The notes below the pieces were generated by a model, which saw only the letters and a program-made list of their open reading frames with translations, had not been told where the DNA came from and ran no database searches. Of a stretch of DNA of 64,000 bases, positions 53,425-63,613 are shown one piece after another; position 1 is the first letter of the stretch; the number at the start of each line of letters is the position of its first letter. The position numbers were made by a program, and so were the translations under genes. The stretch comes from Synechocystis sp. PCC 7338 (lineage in GTDB: Bacteria; Cyanobacteriota; Cyanobacteriia; Cyanobacteriales; Microcystaceae): the NCBI RefSeq assembly GCF_018282115.1, contig NZ_CP054306.1, positions 3,085,488 through 3,149,487 of the forward strand, read 5' to 3'.

Positions 53425-56400
53425 TCATTGACTATTTGCTCGGCTGTTTGCAATAGATTGACGATTACGAATTTTTTTAATCGCCAGTTGAATAACGTCA
53501 TTTATTTTCCTTCCAGAACGCTTAAAGCCAAGTTCTTTACGTGATTGTTTCAATAATTCTTCATCAGTTATTAAACATCCATCAGATAAAATCCACTCAA
53601 CAATTTGCATTACATCTTCAAGATGGTAACTTCTTAGAGGAATATCAGGTTTAGGATATTTTTCCTGAAGAATATTTACTTCTATTGAAGTTGGTAAAAC
53701 TTTTGGTAACTTTATGTCAAAATCTTTGACAGCTTCATTAAAAGCTTGGACAGCCCTTTGTATTTCTTCTTCTCTATTATTGAACCAATCTAGAGACCAA
53801 ATTCGATGAAATCGCCATCCTAAAGATTCGAGATGCTCTTGTCTCAATCGATCTCTATCACGCGCTGTTGGGCTGGAGTGATAGGTAGCACCGTCACATT
53901 CAATTGCAAGGACAAATTGCCCCCTCCTCTCAGGATGTTGTGCAACCATATCAATCCGATATTGAGAGACACCCCATTGGGGAATCAAAGGAATATTTTG
54001 CGCTTTTAATGCATCAAAAATATCTTGCTCGAAAGGATTAAGAGGAATCTCAGAACAACCTTTATCTCCTAGTATTTTCCCACCTGAACTAGCGTAGGCA
54101 AGATAGAGTTTTAATAGTTCAACACCTCTTGCTCTGCTACGATTTAGGTCAATATCATAGTGATCGAATGAAGACACCAAAGTCATTCGATGTCTTGCTC
54201 GGGAAATCGCTACGTTAAGGCGACGTTCACCTCCCTGATATAAAAGTGGGCCAAAACGATGGGGCAACTTTCCAGAGCGATCTTTGCCATAGCCAATAGA
54301 CAAAATAATACTATCTCGTTCATCTCCCTGTACTCTTTCAATGTTTTTCACAAAAAAGCGCTCGTTTTTATCGTCGCTGAAAAACGCACTCAATTCTGGT
54401 CTTTGTTTAAGTTCTTGTTCTAGCACAAATTCTATTCTTTGGGCGTGCTTTATTCCCATAGTAATTACCCCTAGGGTATCAGAAGGTGATTCCTGTGCGT
54501 GTTTTAAGACCATCTCTACAACGGTCGTAACCTCATTACTTGAGCTTTCTTCTTGACCATCCTCTCCTAATTGATGAGGAATTAAGATATGAAAAATTGC
54601 ACTTGTGTCTTTTACGCCAGGAAAAGTGATTAAATCATTATTGTAAATATGGTGATTAGAAAATGCGATTAGCTCCTCTGAGCGACTCCGATAATGCCAT
54701 CTTAATTTCCAGGAATGTAAGAAAGATGATGATAAGTCTAACAGACTTTCAAATCCCTCCATTGAACTAATATCTTCATCACTGTCATCTCCATCAATAT
54801 TAGTTATGAAAAAATTTGTTGGTGGCAACTGTTTGTTATCACCAGCAATAAGAACCTGTTTTGCTCTCATCAATGAACAAATTGCATCTTCTGGTAAAAC
54901 TTGACTAGCTTCATCAAAAATGACAACATCAAAATATTGTTTCGCATCTATTAACTGACTTACAGATAGGGGACTAACCATCCAGCAGGGGCGTAAACTT
55001 GTTAAGACGTTAGGTGCTTGTCTAATAATTTTTCTTAAAGATAAATGACGCGATTTTTTATTGGCTTCACGTCGAACAATACTTTCTTCTTCTCCATACT
55101 TATTCATTGTTTGAACAGCTTTTTCTGCATGTTTTCTTATAACTCTTGATTTTGCCAACTCTAATCTTTTTATGTCTAGTTCACGAAACTCTGATACGAT
55201 ATGGTCATGGCTCTTTCCATCAAAAGTTCTTAAAATAGGTTCTTCGGCATAAATCACTTCTAAACATGAGGTCAACCAAACCCATCTAAATTGGTCTGTT
55301 AGTCTAAAACTATTTTCTCCAAATTCTATCTCTTCTTGATTATCTTTAATGTTTTTCAAGAACTTATCTAAACCAAAGTTGATAAGTTTTTGCTTATTAA
55401 TATTTAATGTTAAGCAGCGCCAGGCAATCTCTTTTTCTGAAATTAACTTTTCCAGTAAGGAAAGCAATTCTTCTAGGGGATACTCTTCTAAATTCCTCTG
55501 TTTTACAATAGCATTAAGCCTTGCCAGTTTCTTTGCTAAATCAACTAAACCATCAATATATTCTTTTTTGGGAAAGGTGTTATCCGGAACTAGTGCATTG
55601 AATTGTCTCAACTGATCTGAAATTTCTCTCAAGTCTGATACCAGCTTTTCGTCTGAACAATCACCAGCTTTTCTAAGCATTTTTACTCTATCTCTAGACT
55701 GGTTTAATGCTGCATTAAATATGTTGAAAATAGTAAACAAACCAGTATCTCTTGAACGAAGATCAGCAATTAGTTTTGGCAAGTTTTCTTTGAAAATTTT
55801 ATCGTTGTATGAATAAATAGTTTTATTTATTTTTTTTGACAGCACTAATAAACTTGGAAATGATACGATTTTTTCCTTTTTATAGTTTGACAATTTTTCA
55901 TATAATTCTGCTGCCAAAGCGATCGCACTTTCGACTTCTTGCGTAGAAGTAAAATCTGCTTTTGCCCATCCTGACAAAGAGTTTTCTAGGAAGATATCCA
56001 ATAGCTTAGAGTTACTAATTTCACTGAGAAGATTTTGAATTTCACCTTGGCTTTCACTGATTTCTTTTAATTTGTCCTTCTCAAATCTAATCTTGGAATG
56101 AAAAACTCTTTTCTCTAGTTCCAATAATTCTTCTTGAATCTCACGAATTGACAAATTGTATGGTAAACGCTCTACATGTAATGCTCGCACATAGTTATTT
56201 AAAGCATTTCTTCTTTTGATTAAGTCATCGTGAACTTCGCTGAATTGAATTTTACGAACATTAGAAATTAGAGTCAGACTTCCCAAAAATTGCTCCATAA
56301 TGGATTTTTGCGAAATTTTAGGATTATACAAGTCTAGTGTTAGATGTTCCAATCCAACCTTTGCTAATCTATTTCTGACAACTTCCAATGCGGCTCTTTT

Positions 56401-57381
56401 TTCTGCTACAAAAAGAACCTTTTTTCCCTCAGCACAAAAGCTAGTAATTAAGTTTGCAATTGTCTGGCTTTTTCCTGTCCCCGGAGGACCTTGAATAATC
56501 CCATTTTTTCCTTGGAGTGATGAATGAATAACAATTTGTTGGCTAGAATCTGCATCAAATATTAAAAACTCATTTTCAGGGTGAATTAAGTCTATCTGCC
56601 TGGCATCGCTGTAATCAACGCTTTTCTCATTCCCTTTTATGTTTTGTTGGGCAGATATATCTCCTGCAAGAGCAAGAATCAGACTATTAGAAGACAACAA
56701 ATCAAAATTTTCTTTTAGATCTCTTACCATAGACATTTTTTGAAAAGAAAAATTACTCAACACCCCATGGTGTCTATCGATCTTAAAACCTGGTAATCCA
56801 TAAACAATATCTGAAAGTTTTTGGGCTACCGTTTCTATTGGTGGTATTTCATTTTCTGGAATATCAAGCTGACCGTCTAATATTTCTTCTACATTTATCT
56901 TATAGCCATATTGATTTTCCAGTGCGTATAATAAAACCGGATTAATTTGTCCTTCTCCTTGGCGTCGTAAACTTATTGACCCCTTTTTTTCTATTGCAAT
57001 AGGGATTAGTAATAACGGAGCCTGTGGGTTTCTTCCATTATCTTTAGACGTCCATGTAACCATTCCGTAAGATAAGAATAATGTCTTTAGTCCTCTTTCT
57101 TCTAAAATATCGATACTGCGTTTATAAATAAATTGAATCTTTTCAAGACTTTCTTTATATTTTTCTTCCTGTTGAAATAAATCTGCTAATTCTACTGACT
57201 GTCCTTGCAATAGGGCACTAGTGTTTTCCGTATTTACACCAAATAATTCAAGAGTACCTTTTTGTTTTTGGCGATAAAAGAGTAAGTTGTTGCGACGAGA
57301 TAAATCCGTTAGCTTCTGAATCCATCGATCACGAGCTTTTTCGATGAGTTTTTGTTGCTGGTGATCCATATCGCTAAACAA
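53425..57381 (-). CDS. very large DUF4011/superfamily 1 helicase/Vsr-like protein, probable defence gene
   Basis: A 1318-residue protein. The N-terminus resembles DUF4011 (RDRWIQKLTDLSRRNNLLFYR). A split SF1 (UPF1-like) helicase has Walker A GPPGTGKSQTIANLI near 297, Walker B VVIFDEASQVLPEDAI near 822, AGDNKQLPPTNFF, RVQGDERDSIILSIGYG and LNVAISRARHRM. A Vsr/MTES_1575-type nuclease follows near 1155-1210 (IECDGATYHSSPTARDRDRLRQEHLESLGW), and a DUF3320-like helical end (CLITDEELLKQSRKELGFKRSGRKI). Between the helicase motifs lies a long coiled-coil insert. The gene is clearly AT-rich and nearly free of HIP1 sites, so it is probably acquired. This architecture has been listed among antiphage candidates. 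No partner gene is seen. Confidence 0.9.
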   Translation of the reverse strand: MFSDMDHQQQKLIEKARDRWIQKLTDLSRRNNLLFYRQKQKGTLELFGVNTENTSALLQGQSVELADLFQQEEKYKESLEKIQFIYKRSIDILEERGLKTLFLSYGMVTWTSKDNGRNPQAPLLLIPIAIEKKGSISLRRQGEGQINPVLLYALENQYGYKINVEEILDGQLDIPENEIPPIETVAQKLSDIVYGLPGFKIDRHHGVLSNFSFQKMSMVRDLKENFDLLSSNSLILALAGDISAQQNIKGNEKSVDYSDARQIDLIHPENEFLIFDADSSQQIVIHSSLQGKNGIIQGPPGTGKSQTIANLITSFCAEGKKVLFVAEKRAALEVVRNRLAKVGLEHLTLDLYNPKISQKSIMEQFLGSLTLISNVRKIQFSEVHDDLIKRRNALNNYVRALHVERLPYNLSIREIQEELLELEKRVFHSKIRFEKDKLKEISESQGEIQNLLSEISNSKLLDIFLENSLSGWAKADFTSTQEVESAIALAAELYEKLSNYKKEKIVSFPSLLVLSKKINKTIYSYNDKIFKENLPKLIADLRSRDTGLFTIFNIFNAALNQSRDRVKMLRKAGDCSDEKLVSDLREISDQLRQFNALVPDNTFPKKEYIDGLVDLAKKLARLNAIVKQRNLEEYPLEELLSLLEKLISEKEIAWRCLTLNINKQKLINFGLDKFLKNIKDNQEEIEFGENSFRLTDQFRWVWLTSCLEVIYAEEPILRTFDGKSHDHIVSEFRELDIKRLELAKSRVIRKHAEKAVQTMNKYGEEESIVRREANKKSRHLSLRKIIRQAPNVLTSLRPCWMVSPLSVSQLIDAKQYFDVVIFDEASQVLPEDAICSLMRAKQVLIAGDNKQLPPTNFFITNIDGDDSDEDISSMEGFESLLDLSSSFLHSWKLRWHYRSRSEELIAFSNHHIYNNDLITFPGVKDTSAIFHILIPHQLGEDGQEESSSNEVTTVVEMVLKHAQESPSDTLGVITMGIKHAQRIEFVLEQELKQRPELSAFFSDDKNERFFVKNIERVQGDERDSIILSIGYGKDRSGKLPHRFGPLLYQGGERRLNVAISRARHRMTLVSSFDHYDIDLNRSRARGVELLKLYLAYASSGGKILGDKGCSEIPLNPFEQDIFDALKAQNIPLIPQWGVSQYRIDMVAQHPERRGQFVLAIECDGATYHSSPTARDRDRLRQEHLESLGWRFHRIWSLDWFNNREEEIQRAVQAFNEAVKDFDIKLPKVLPTSIEVNILQEKYPKPDIPLRSYHLEDVMQIVEWILSDGCLITDEELLKQSRKELGFKRSGRKINDVIQLAIKKIRNRQSIANSRANSQ

Positions 57382-57489
57382 GTGCAGAAAAACTAATGAT
57401 TTTATCGTCTAGCCTTTACTGTAACTTTTCGTTGTGTGACACGTCAAAAGTGTTGATTATTAAGCGCAACAAAGCGTAGTAATAATGAC

Positions 57490-58005
57490 TTGGTTTATCA
57501 GGACAGTTTTCAATTAGGGGATACTTTGCATCGTTACCAAGCGATTCGGCTCTGGGAGCAACCATCGGAAGCGTTTCTCCAAAGCCCAGGGCTATTACCC
57601 CTGGCAGTATTGACGCAGACCTCTGACCCGGCATTAAAATTGAGGGAAGTGGCGACTGTGCTAGATCAGATTGAGGATAATCGACTCAAGGCAAATCTCA
57701 TGGCGGCAACCTCAGTTTTTGGAGGAATTCTGCTGGCCCCTGAGCTTATCAAGACAATTTTAAGGAGTGAAATCATGCAAGAATCCGCAGTCTATCAAGA
57801 AATCTTACGGGAAGGGGAACAACGAGGTTTACTCAAAGGCAAACTGGAGGGCAAATTAGAGGGGAAACTAGAAGGTCGGCTGGAAGCAAAACTGGAAACC
57901 ATACCCTTGCTGAAGAAATTGGGCCTGACGATCGCCGAAATTGCCAAGGAGTTAGATATTGATGTTGAACTAGTTAATAAATTCGTTGCTAACCAAAATA
58001 ATTAA
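57490..58005 (+). pseudogene. 5'-truncated Rpn-type (PD-(D/E)XK) nuclease/transposase-like gene
   Basis: The frame reads DLVYQDSFQLGDTLHRYQAIRLWEQPSEAFLQSPGLLPLAVLTQT and on to IYQEI-like and KLEG repeats (LEGKLEGKLEGRLEAKLE) with a final GLTIAEIAKELDID. This is the second half of the cyanobacterial Rpn/DUF4351-like family. The N-terminal catalytic part (about 100 residues, usually with LSPSELSLEPIRAD) is missing. In-frame homology begins around 57478, and a stop lies at 57454. The loss point is about 90 bases from the start of the divergent helicase gene. There is no good start codon (TTG at 57490). Confidence 0.7.
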
Positions 58006-58079
58006 GAGTTGAAATGGTCATTCACCGGAATATGGCTTGATTTATCTTTTGGCGATCGCCTTTTCGATGGGGAACCTAG

Positions 58080-58115
58080 AAAATTGATGGTGGAGGTGTC
58101 ACTGACAACAATCAC
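58080..58115 (-). pseudogene. remnant of a DUF3368 toxin start
   Basis: Right after the UPF0175 antitoxin remnant, the minus strand reads VIVVSDTSTINF from a GTG at 58115 that overlaps the antitoxin TGA stop. This is the characteristic start of DUF3368 PIN-like toxins (MIVVSDTSPIN). The homology then ends, so only about 12 codons survive. Confidence 0.6.
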
Positions 58116-58358
58116 AATCTACCCATTTGTCGGAGGTTTTCAATATCTTGCTCAAAATCATCTATGCCGTAATGCACTGGAATATGACGACTGGCGAGTA
58201 GATGCTGGAATGGAACTCTATGCATCTCCGCAAAGCGGGCTGGCTTGGGCCAGGGTCAGTTTTTCTCTCTGAAAGAGCATAACGGCAATTTCCTGGCGCA
58301 TTTCAGCTTCAGTCATGCGGATTGCCGTCAAAATATCTTCAGGGACAATAACGCTCAC
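58112..58358 (-). pseudogene. UPF0175 family antitoxin broken by a frameshift
   Basis: From a GTG at 58358, preceded by GAGGA, the minus strand reads VSVIVPEDILTAIRMTEAEMRQEIAVMLFQREKLTLAQAS. It then slips frame at a CCC run (about 58235). The next frame continues AEMHRVPFQHLLASRHIPVHYGIDDFEQDIENLRQMGRL to TGA at 58112. Removing one C restores an 82-residue UPF0175 protein. These HTH-containing proteins are antitoxins of DUF3368 toxins. The toxin partner follows but survives only as its first codons. Confidence 0.78.
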
Positions 58359-58549
58359 AATTTAATTCCTCGATAACAAGCTCATTTTAGGTCTGTGGTT
58401 TATTTGACTAGGGCTAATAAAAACAGGGATTGAACGACTATTCATGGCAATAACTGAGTCTATCCTAATCGCTATCCCTTCCCCCATATTCCCGGTTCGA
58501 TTACCATGATGCAGACAGTTAACTAACCAATCCACCATCCCTGTCCCCA

Positions 58550-61003
58550 ATGTCCTTGTTAGTCCAAAAACCTGAAATTCCAGCCTGCGCTTGGCAACGA
58601 TCCATTGGTAAGGATTGGGAAAAGCCCTACACTGTACGCTACGCCAGTAACCTTGACGATGGCCCAGACCATGGCATGCCCCTAGGGGGATTTGGGGCCG
58701 GTTGCATTGGGCGATCGCCAACGGGGAAATTTAATCTGTGGCATTTGGACGGGGGCAACCATATCTTTAAAAATTTGCCTGCCTGTCAGTTTAGTGTGTA
58801 CGAACAGGTAGCAGGGGAAGAAGCCCAAGCCTATGCCATGGCCACGGAAGCCCCTGAAGATGGTAGTCTGAGCCGCTGGCAATGGTACCCCAAGGAAAAA
58901 GGACAATACAGCGCTCTTTATCCCCGCAGTTGGAACGAATATCAGGGAGTTTTTCAGAGTGAATTAATTTGTGAACAGTTTTCCCCGGTATGGGGCGGCA
59001 ACTACCAGGAAAGTAGCTATCCCCTAGCGGTTTTTGATTGGACTGTCCACAATCCCACCGATAAACCCATCACCCTAAGCATCATGCTCACCTGGCAGAA
59101 CAGCGTCGGCTGGTTCACCAATGCCATTAAATCCCCCACTGTCAAACTCCGGGACGACGGTAGCCCAGAGTATGAATATCAACCCCGCTGGGGCGACAGT
59201 ACGGGCAACTTTAACCAGTGGATCCAGGATGGTTTCCGGGTTGGTTGTTTATTTAATCGGGTACAACCCCACGACGCCCTCCGGGAAGGGGAAGGGCAAA
59301 TGTGCATCGCCAGCGTTAGTAATCCCAGCGTAGAAGTGTTTTACCATAACCGTTGGAATCCCAGTGGGGATGGGGCCGATGTGTGGGATTGGTTTGCGGG
59401 TAATGGCTCCCTACCGGATATCCAGGATGAAACGGCGGCGGAACCAGGGGAACAAATTGCGGGAGCTATCTGTTTACGCTTCACTGTGCGACCAGGAAAA
59501 ACCAAGAAAATTCCCTTCCTACTCGCTTGGGATTTGCCGATTACGGAATTTGCCGAGGGGGTAACCTATTACCGTCGTTATACAGATTTCTACGGCCGCA
59601 ACGGCAAAAATGTTTGGTCTATGATCCGCACGGCATTGAAACATGGCGATACCTGGCGGCAAAAAATCGAGGCTTGGCAGGCTCCCATTCTGGACAATCC
59701 TCGGTTACCAGATTGGCTCAAAATGGCCCTCTTTAACGAGTTATACCTGTTAACCCAGGGGGGAACCCTGTGGACAGCGGCGACGGAAAATGACCCGGTG
59801 GGGCAGTTTGGCGTCTGCGAGTGCATGGACTACCGCTGGTATGAAAGCTTAGATGTGCGGCTTTACGGCTCCTTTGGACTATTGATGCATTGGCCTAAGT
59901 TGGAGCAAGCGGTGATGTTGGCGTTTGCCCGGGCCATTCCCACAAAAGATCCCAAGGAACGGGTAATTGGTTATAACCTTTCCCTCGCCCCCCGCAAAGT
60001 GAAAAATGCCACTCCCCACGATCTGGGGGCTCCCAACGAGCATCCTTGGGAAAGGAGTAATTACACTGCCTACCAGGACTGTAACCTCTGGAAGGATTTG
60101 GGCAGTGACTTTGTTTTACTGGTCTACCGAGACTTTTTACTTTTGCCCGATGCGGACGGGGAATTTTTAGGGGAATGTTGGCCCAGTGTCACAGCGGCGT
60201 TGGATTATTTGAAGGAATTTGATCTGGATAACGATGGCATCCCGGAAAATTCCGGTGCTCCGGATCAAACCTTTGACGATTGGCGTTTACAGGGTATTAG
60301 TGCCTACTGTGGTGGCTTATGGATTGCGGCCCTGGAGGCGGCGTTGGTGATGGGTAAATACCTGTTGGAAAACCCCCCCCAACAAACGGATCTAGATGCT
60401 ACGGAAATCGCAACGGCGATCGCCAGGTATGAAACTTGGTTAGCCCAAGCCCGTGGTTTGTATCACGACACCCTTTGGAATGGCGAATACTACAACCTAG
60501 ATAGTCAAAGCGGCTCCAAGGTGGTGATGGCAGACCAACTCTGTGGGCAATTTTATGCCCGGTTATTAAATCTGCCGGATGTGGTGGAAAATCAGTACGC
60601 TGAAAAGGCCTTGGCCAAAGTGTACGATACCTGCTTCCTTAAATTTGCCCATGGGGAACTAGGGGCGGCCAATGGTCTTTTGCCCGACGGTTCCCCCCAA
60701 AATCCTAACGATACCCATCCCCTGGAAGTATGGACGGGTATTAACTTCGGTTTAGCGGCCTTTTTGATCCAAATGGGCAAAAAAGAGGAAGCTTTGAAAA
60801 TGACAGAAACAGTGGTTAACCAGGTGTATAGCAATGGTTTGCAGTTCCGCACTCCGGAAGCGATCACTGCGGTGGGCACTTTCCGGGCTAGCCATTACCT
60901 ACGGGCCATGGCGATCTGGGCTGTGTACGGTTTGTTGGAGGGTTTTGGCAATTTACCCATTGCTCCAGCCGATGACGAGGTACCCACTAGCGATTTTTAT
61001 TGA
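58550..61003 (+). CDS. GH116 beta-glucosidase (GBA2-like)
   Basis: An 817-residue protein of the non-lysosomal glucosylceramidase/bile-acid beta-glucosidase family (GH116). The N-terminal beta-sandwich contains PLGGFGAGCIGRSPTGKFNLWHLDGG. The C-terminal (alpha/alpha)6 barrel has CMDYRWYESLDVRLYGSFGLLMHWP (catalytic nucleophile region) and GAPDQTFDDWRLQGISAYCGGLWIAALEAA (acid/base region). There is no signal peptide, so it is probably cytosolic, acting on a beta-glucoside. Cyanobacterial glucosyl lipids or compatible solutes are possible natural substrates. The ATG at 58550 gives a normal N-terminus. Confidence 0.92.
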   Translation: MSLLVQKPEIPACAWQRSIGKDWEKPYTVRYASNLDDGPDHGMPLGGFGAGCIGRSPTGKFNLWHLDGGNHIFKNLPACQFSVYEQVAGEEAQAYAMATEAPEDGSLSRWQWYPKEKGQYSALYPRSWNEYQGVFQSELICEQFSPVWGGNYQESSYPLAVFDWTVHNPTDKPITLSIMLTWQNSVGWFTNAIKSPTVKLRDDGSPEYEYQPRWGDSTGNFNQWIQDGFRVGCLFNRVQPHDALREGEGQMCIASVSNPSVEVFYHNRWNPSGDGADVWDWFAGNGSLPDIQDETAAEPGEQIAGAICLRFTVRPGKTKKIPFLLAWDLPITEFAEGVTYYRRYTDFYGRNGKNVWSMIRTALKHGDTWRQKIEAWQAPILDNPRLPDWLKMALFNELYLLTQGGTLWTAATENDPVGQFGVCECMDYRWYESLDVRLYGSFGLLMHWPKLEQAVMLAFARAIPTKDPKERVIGYNLSLAPRKVKNATPHDLGAPNEHPWERSNYTAYQDCNLWKDLGSDFVLLVYRDFLLLPDADGEFLGECWPSVTAALDYLKEFDLDNDGIPENSGAPDQTFDDWRLQGISAYCGGLWIAALEAALVMGKYLLENPPQQTDLDATEIATAIARYETWLAQARGLYHDTLWNGEYYNLDSQSGSKVVMADQLCGQFYARLLNLPDVVENQYAEKALAKVYDTCFLKFAHGELGAANGLLPDGSPQNPNDTHPLEVWTGINFGLAAFLIQMGKKEEALKMTETVVNQVYSNGLQFRTPEAITAVGTFRASHYLRAMAIWAVYGLLEGFGNLPIAPADDEVPTSDFY

Positions 61004-61054
61004 AATCTGCAGGAAAAAGTCCAGTAATTACCCCCGCCCTTGTCATTTAACCCC

Positions 61055-61732
61055 ATGGAAAAATCCCGTCAGTTTGACCTCGCCCCCTACATTGACCACG
61101 CCGCCCTAGACCCCGCTACCACCAGTGAGGCGATCGCCGCCTGTTGTGCCCAAGCTCTGCACCATAAATTTGTTGCGGTGTGTCTTTACCCCAGTGCCCT
61201 ACCCCAGGCAGTGGAATTGTTGCGGGGCAAAAAAGTGGAAATTTGTGCGGTGATTGGTTTTCCCTCCGGGGCTAGCACCAGCAGTAGTAAACTTTATGAG
61301 GCCCAGGAAGCAACGGAATTGGGAGCCACCGAATTGGATGTGGTAATTAATTTGGGGCTATTGAAAGACGGCAATATGGAAGCCGTTTACAACGACATTG
61401 CCCCCATTGTGGAATCCACAGGGCTAACGGTGAAAGCCATTTTAGAAATGGGTAGGCTAACGGAATCGGAAAAAAGAATAGCGGCGGAAATTTGTTTGGA
61501 TGCGGGGGTGCAATATCTCAAAACCAGCACCGGCTGGGGTAAGGGGGCTACCGTTGCCGATGTGCGATTGTTACATCAAATCAGTCAAGGACGGGTCGGA
61601 ATTAAAGCGTCCGGAGGAATTCGCACGGTGGAGCAAGCCATAGACTTAATCGAGGCCGGTGCCACCCGCTTGGGCACTTCCCGGGGAGTGGATTTGATTC
61701 AGCAGCAACGACAATTATGGGAACAAAGTTAA
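61055..61732 (+). CDS. deoC: deoxyribose-phosphate aldolase
   Basis: A class I aldolase splitting 2-deoxyribose-5-phosphate into glyceraldehyde-3-phosphate and acetaldehyde. In the 225-residue protein the Schiff-base Lys lies in FKTSTGW-like [17 protein letters not shown] and the second Lys in [15 protein letters not shown]. The N-terminal [14 protein letters not shown] is typical. The ATG at 61055 (MEKSRQFDL) is preferred over a TTG five codons upstream. It follows the GH116 gene by 51 bases. Confidence 0.95.
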   Translation: MEKSRQFDLAPYIDHAALDPATTSEAIAACCAQALHHKFVAVCLYPSALPQAVELLRGKKVEICAVIGFPSGASTSSSKLYEAQEATELGATELDVVINLGLLKDGNMEAVYNDIAPIVESTGLTVKAILEMGRLTESEKRIAAEICLDAGVQYLKTSTGWGKGATVADVRLLHQISQGRVGIKASGGIRTVEQAIDLIEAGATRLGTSRGVDLIQQQRQLWEQS

Positions 61733-61738
61733 CTAAAC

Positions 61739-62785
61739 CTAGCCCTCCAGGAATGCTACCAACTGTTGTAGTTTGTCCCAGCCGGCCCCTTGCTTCAAAA
61801 TATCTTTGGCCAAATCAATACCCTGGCCATGGTCGCCCCAGGGCACGGCATTGCCCACCTGAAAGGCTAACGAGGCATTGAGGGCCACCGCATCAATCTG
61901 GGACTGGGTTCCTTTGCCTTGCAAAACCTGGCTGAGGATGGCCTCATTTTCAGCCAATTCCCCTCCCTTTAAGGCGGTCAAAGGAGCCGGAGTTAAACCA
62001 AAATCCTGGGGATCCAGCACTTGGGTGGTTACCTCCCCCTGGTTGAAACTAGCTATGTCTGTGGGAGCCCCCAAGCCAGCTTCATCTAATTTCTCCCGAC
62101 CATGGATCACCAAGGCCCTGGCAGTGCCCAAATTTTTTAAGGCGATCGCCATGACGGAGAGAAAATCCGGTGAATAAACCCCAATTACCTGGCCTGTGGG
62201 ACGGAGAGGATTGACCAACGGGCCCAACAAATTGAATACAGTGCGGACTTTGAGGGTTTTACGAATGGGAGCCACACTTTTAAGGGCGGGATGCCAACCC
62301 GGCGCAAACAAAAAAGTAATACCCACCGCCGACATCGCCGCTGCCACCTGCTCGGGCCCAGCTTGGAGGTTGAGGCCCAACGCTTCTAAGACATCAGCAG
62401 AGCCAACTTTGCTAGAAGCCGAACGGTTACCGTGTTTGGCTACTTTCACTCCGCCAGCGGCCACTACAAACGCTACCGCCGTGGAAATATTAAAGGTCGA
62501 AGAACCATCCCCCCCGGTGCCACAGGTATCCACTAACGGAGTCACCATCTCCGGTCTTTGAACCCCCTGGGACTGTTCCTGGAGTACCTGGGCCATCCCC
62601 GTCAACTCTTCAGGATCTAACCCCTTAGCTTGGATCGCTGCCAGTATAGCTCCGGACAGGGCCGGGGGAATATCATCATCAAGCCAACCCTCCATTAACT
62701 GCACCGCCTGTTGACGGGTGAGGGACTGTCGATCCAACAACTGCTGGAGAAAGATGGGCCAATGGGGGGAAGCCGTGGTGTTCAC
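61739..62785 (-). CDS. trpD: anthranilate phosphoribosyltransferase
   Basis: TrpD transfers phosphoribose to anthranilate in tryptophan synthesis. The 348-residue protein has the PRPP loop [23 protein letters not shown], then [21 protein letters not shown] and [14 protein letters not shown], and [10 protein letters not shown] near the end of the catalytic part. It converges with deoC, 6 bases apart. No other trp gene is adjacent, as is usual in cyanobacteria. Confidence 0.97.
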   Translation of the reverse strand: MNTTASPHWPIFLQQLLDRQSLTRQQAVQLMEGWLDDDIPPALSGAILAAIQAKGLDPEELTGMAQVLQEQSQGVQRPEMVTPLVDTCGTGGDGSSTFNISTAVAFVVAAGGVKVAKHGNRSASSKVGSADVLEALGLNLQAGPEQVAAAMSAVGITFLFAPGWHPALKSVAPIRKTLKVRTVFNLLGPLVNPLRPTGQVIGVYSPDFLSVMAIALKNLGTARALVIHGREKLDEAGLGAPTDIASFNQGEVTTQVLDPQDFGLTPAPLTALKGGELAENEAILSQVLQGKGTQSQIDAVALNASLAFQVGNAVPWGDHGQGIDLAKDILKQGAGWDKLQQLVAFLEG

Positions 62786-63028
62786 AACAATGAAAAAAAT
62801 ACGAGAAAACTAATTGCCACCCATTTTACGGGTTTAGGCGGCCTTTCCCGTGGGAGTGGCAGAATTTCCAGGTGAATTCCAGGTAAATGACAGCCATTGT
62901 CCATACCTTGCTCAAAAGATTTTACCTATGCTGAAACCATCAACCAGTCAAAGGGACAGGATAGATCCCAACGTATCTGCTCGTTTCAGACCGTTTTCTT
63001 AGTTTTATTCATCAATTGGTAGAATCCC

Positions 63029-63445
63029 ATGAACAACAGTTTATTTACCATCCAACCCTATTGGTTAGGTCATACTTGGGTTTTTGATGCACCGGAAGTT
63101 GGGCTTTGGGCAGAACCGTTTGTAGCTGGAGCTGATGCAGTTTTAACTCAGTTAGTCAAAGCTCGTCTTGGTCTTGAACCCAGGGATGGCTCAATGTTCC
63201 AGTTGATTTTTAGTGCCCAGGGTTTTCCTGGCTATCATCTGCAGTTTGAACGTCGAGAAGAAGAATATGGTGGCTATTGGTACACCAGCAAAGATAAGGA
63301 CTGGGGCTGGCTTTGTCCGGCGACTCTACACTTTTTTCCCAATGGGCATCCGGAAAATTTATACATTAGGGTTTGTCCCATTTTTAATAGTTGCAAAATT
63401 GATGCTGTTTCTGTCAACAAAAAAAGCTTGATTTTCTGTGGCTAA
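63029..63445 (+). CDS. hypothetical protein (DUF6717-like)
   Basis: A 138-residue soluble protein rich in aromatic residues: FTIQPYWLGHTWVFDAPEVGLWAEPFVAGADAVLTQLVKAR, then GYHLQFERREEEYGGYWYTSKDKDWGWLCPATLHFFP. The body looks like the DUF6717 group, found in cyanobacteria and planctomycetes. The last 25 residues (NSCKIDAVSVNKKSLIFCG) do not look conserved, so the C-terminus may be altered. Function is unknown. Confidence 0.7.
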   Translation: MNNSLFTIQPYWLGHTWVFDAPEVGLWAEPFVAGADAVLTQLVKARLGLEPRDGSMFQLIFSAQGFPGYHLQFERREEEYGGYWYTSKDKDWGWLCPATLHFFPNGHPENLYIRVCPIFNSCKIDAVSVNKKSLIFCG

Positions 63446-63613
63446 AATACGTTCTGTAAATTTAAAGATGGCCATCCATGCTTCTGCATTTATACAGCAA
63501 ATTCCGGATCGATTTGATATCAACAGAATCGTTGTAACGCTTGCTCGACAAAGGTTTTGCTGTGCTACTTAGATACGGTAACCGCTGTAACTTATGAGGG
63601 AAATGATTTAAAA

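Noticed and set aside
58009-58272. An 87-codon plus-strand frame after the Rpn remnant
   Set aside because: It is the shadow of the decayed UPF0175/DUF3368 genes on the other strand, which show clear family sequence.
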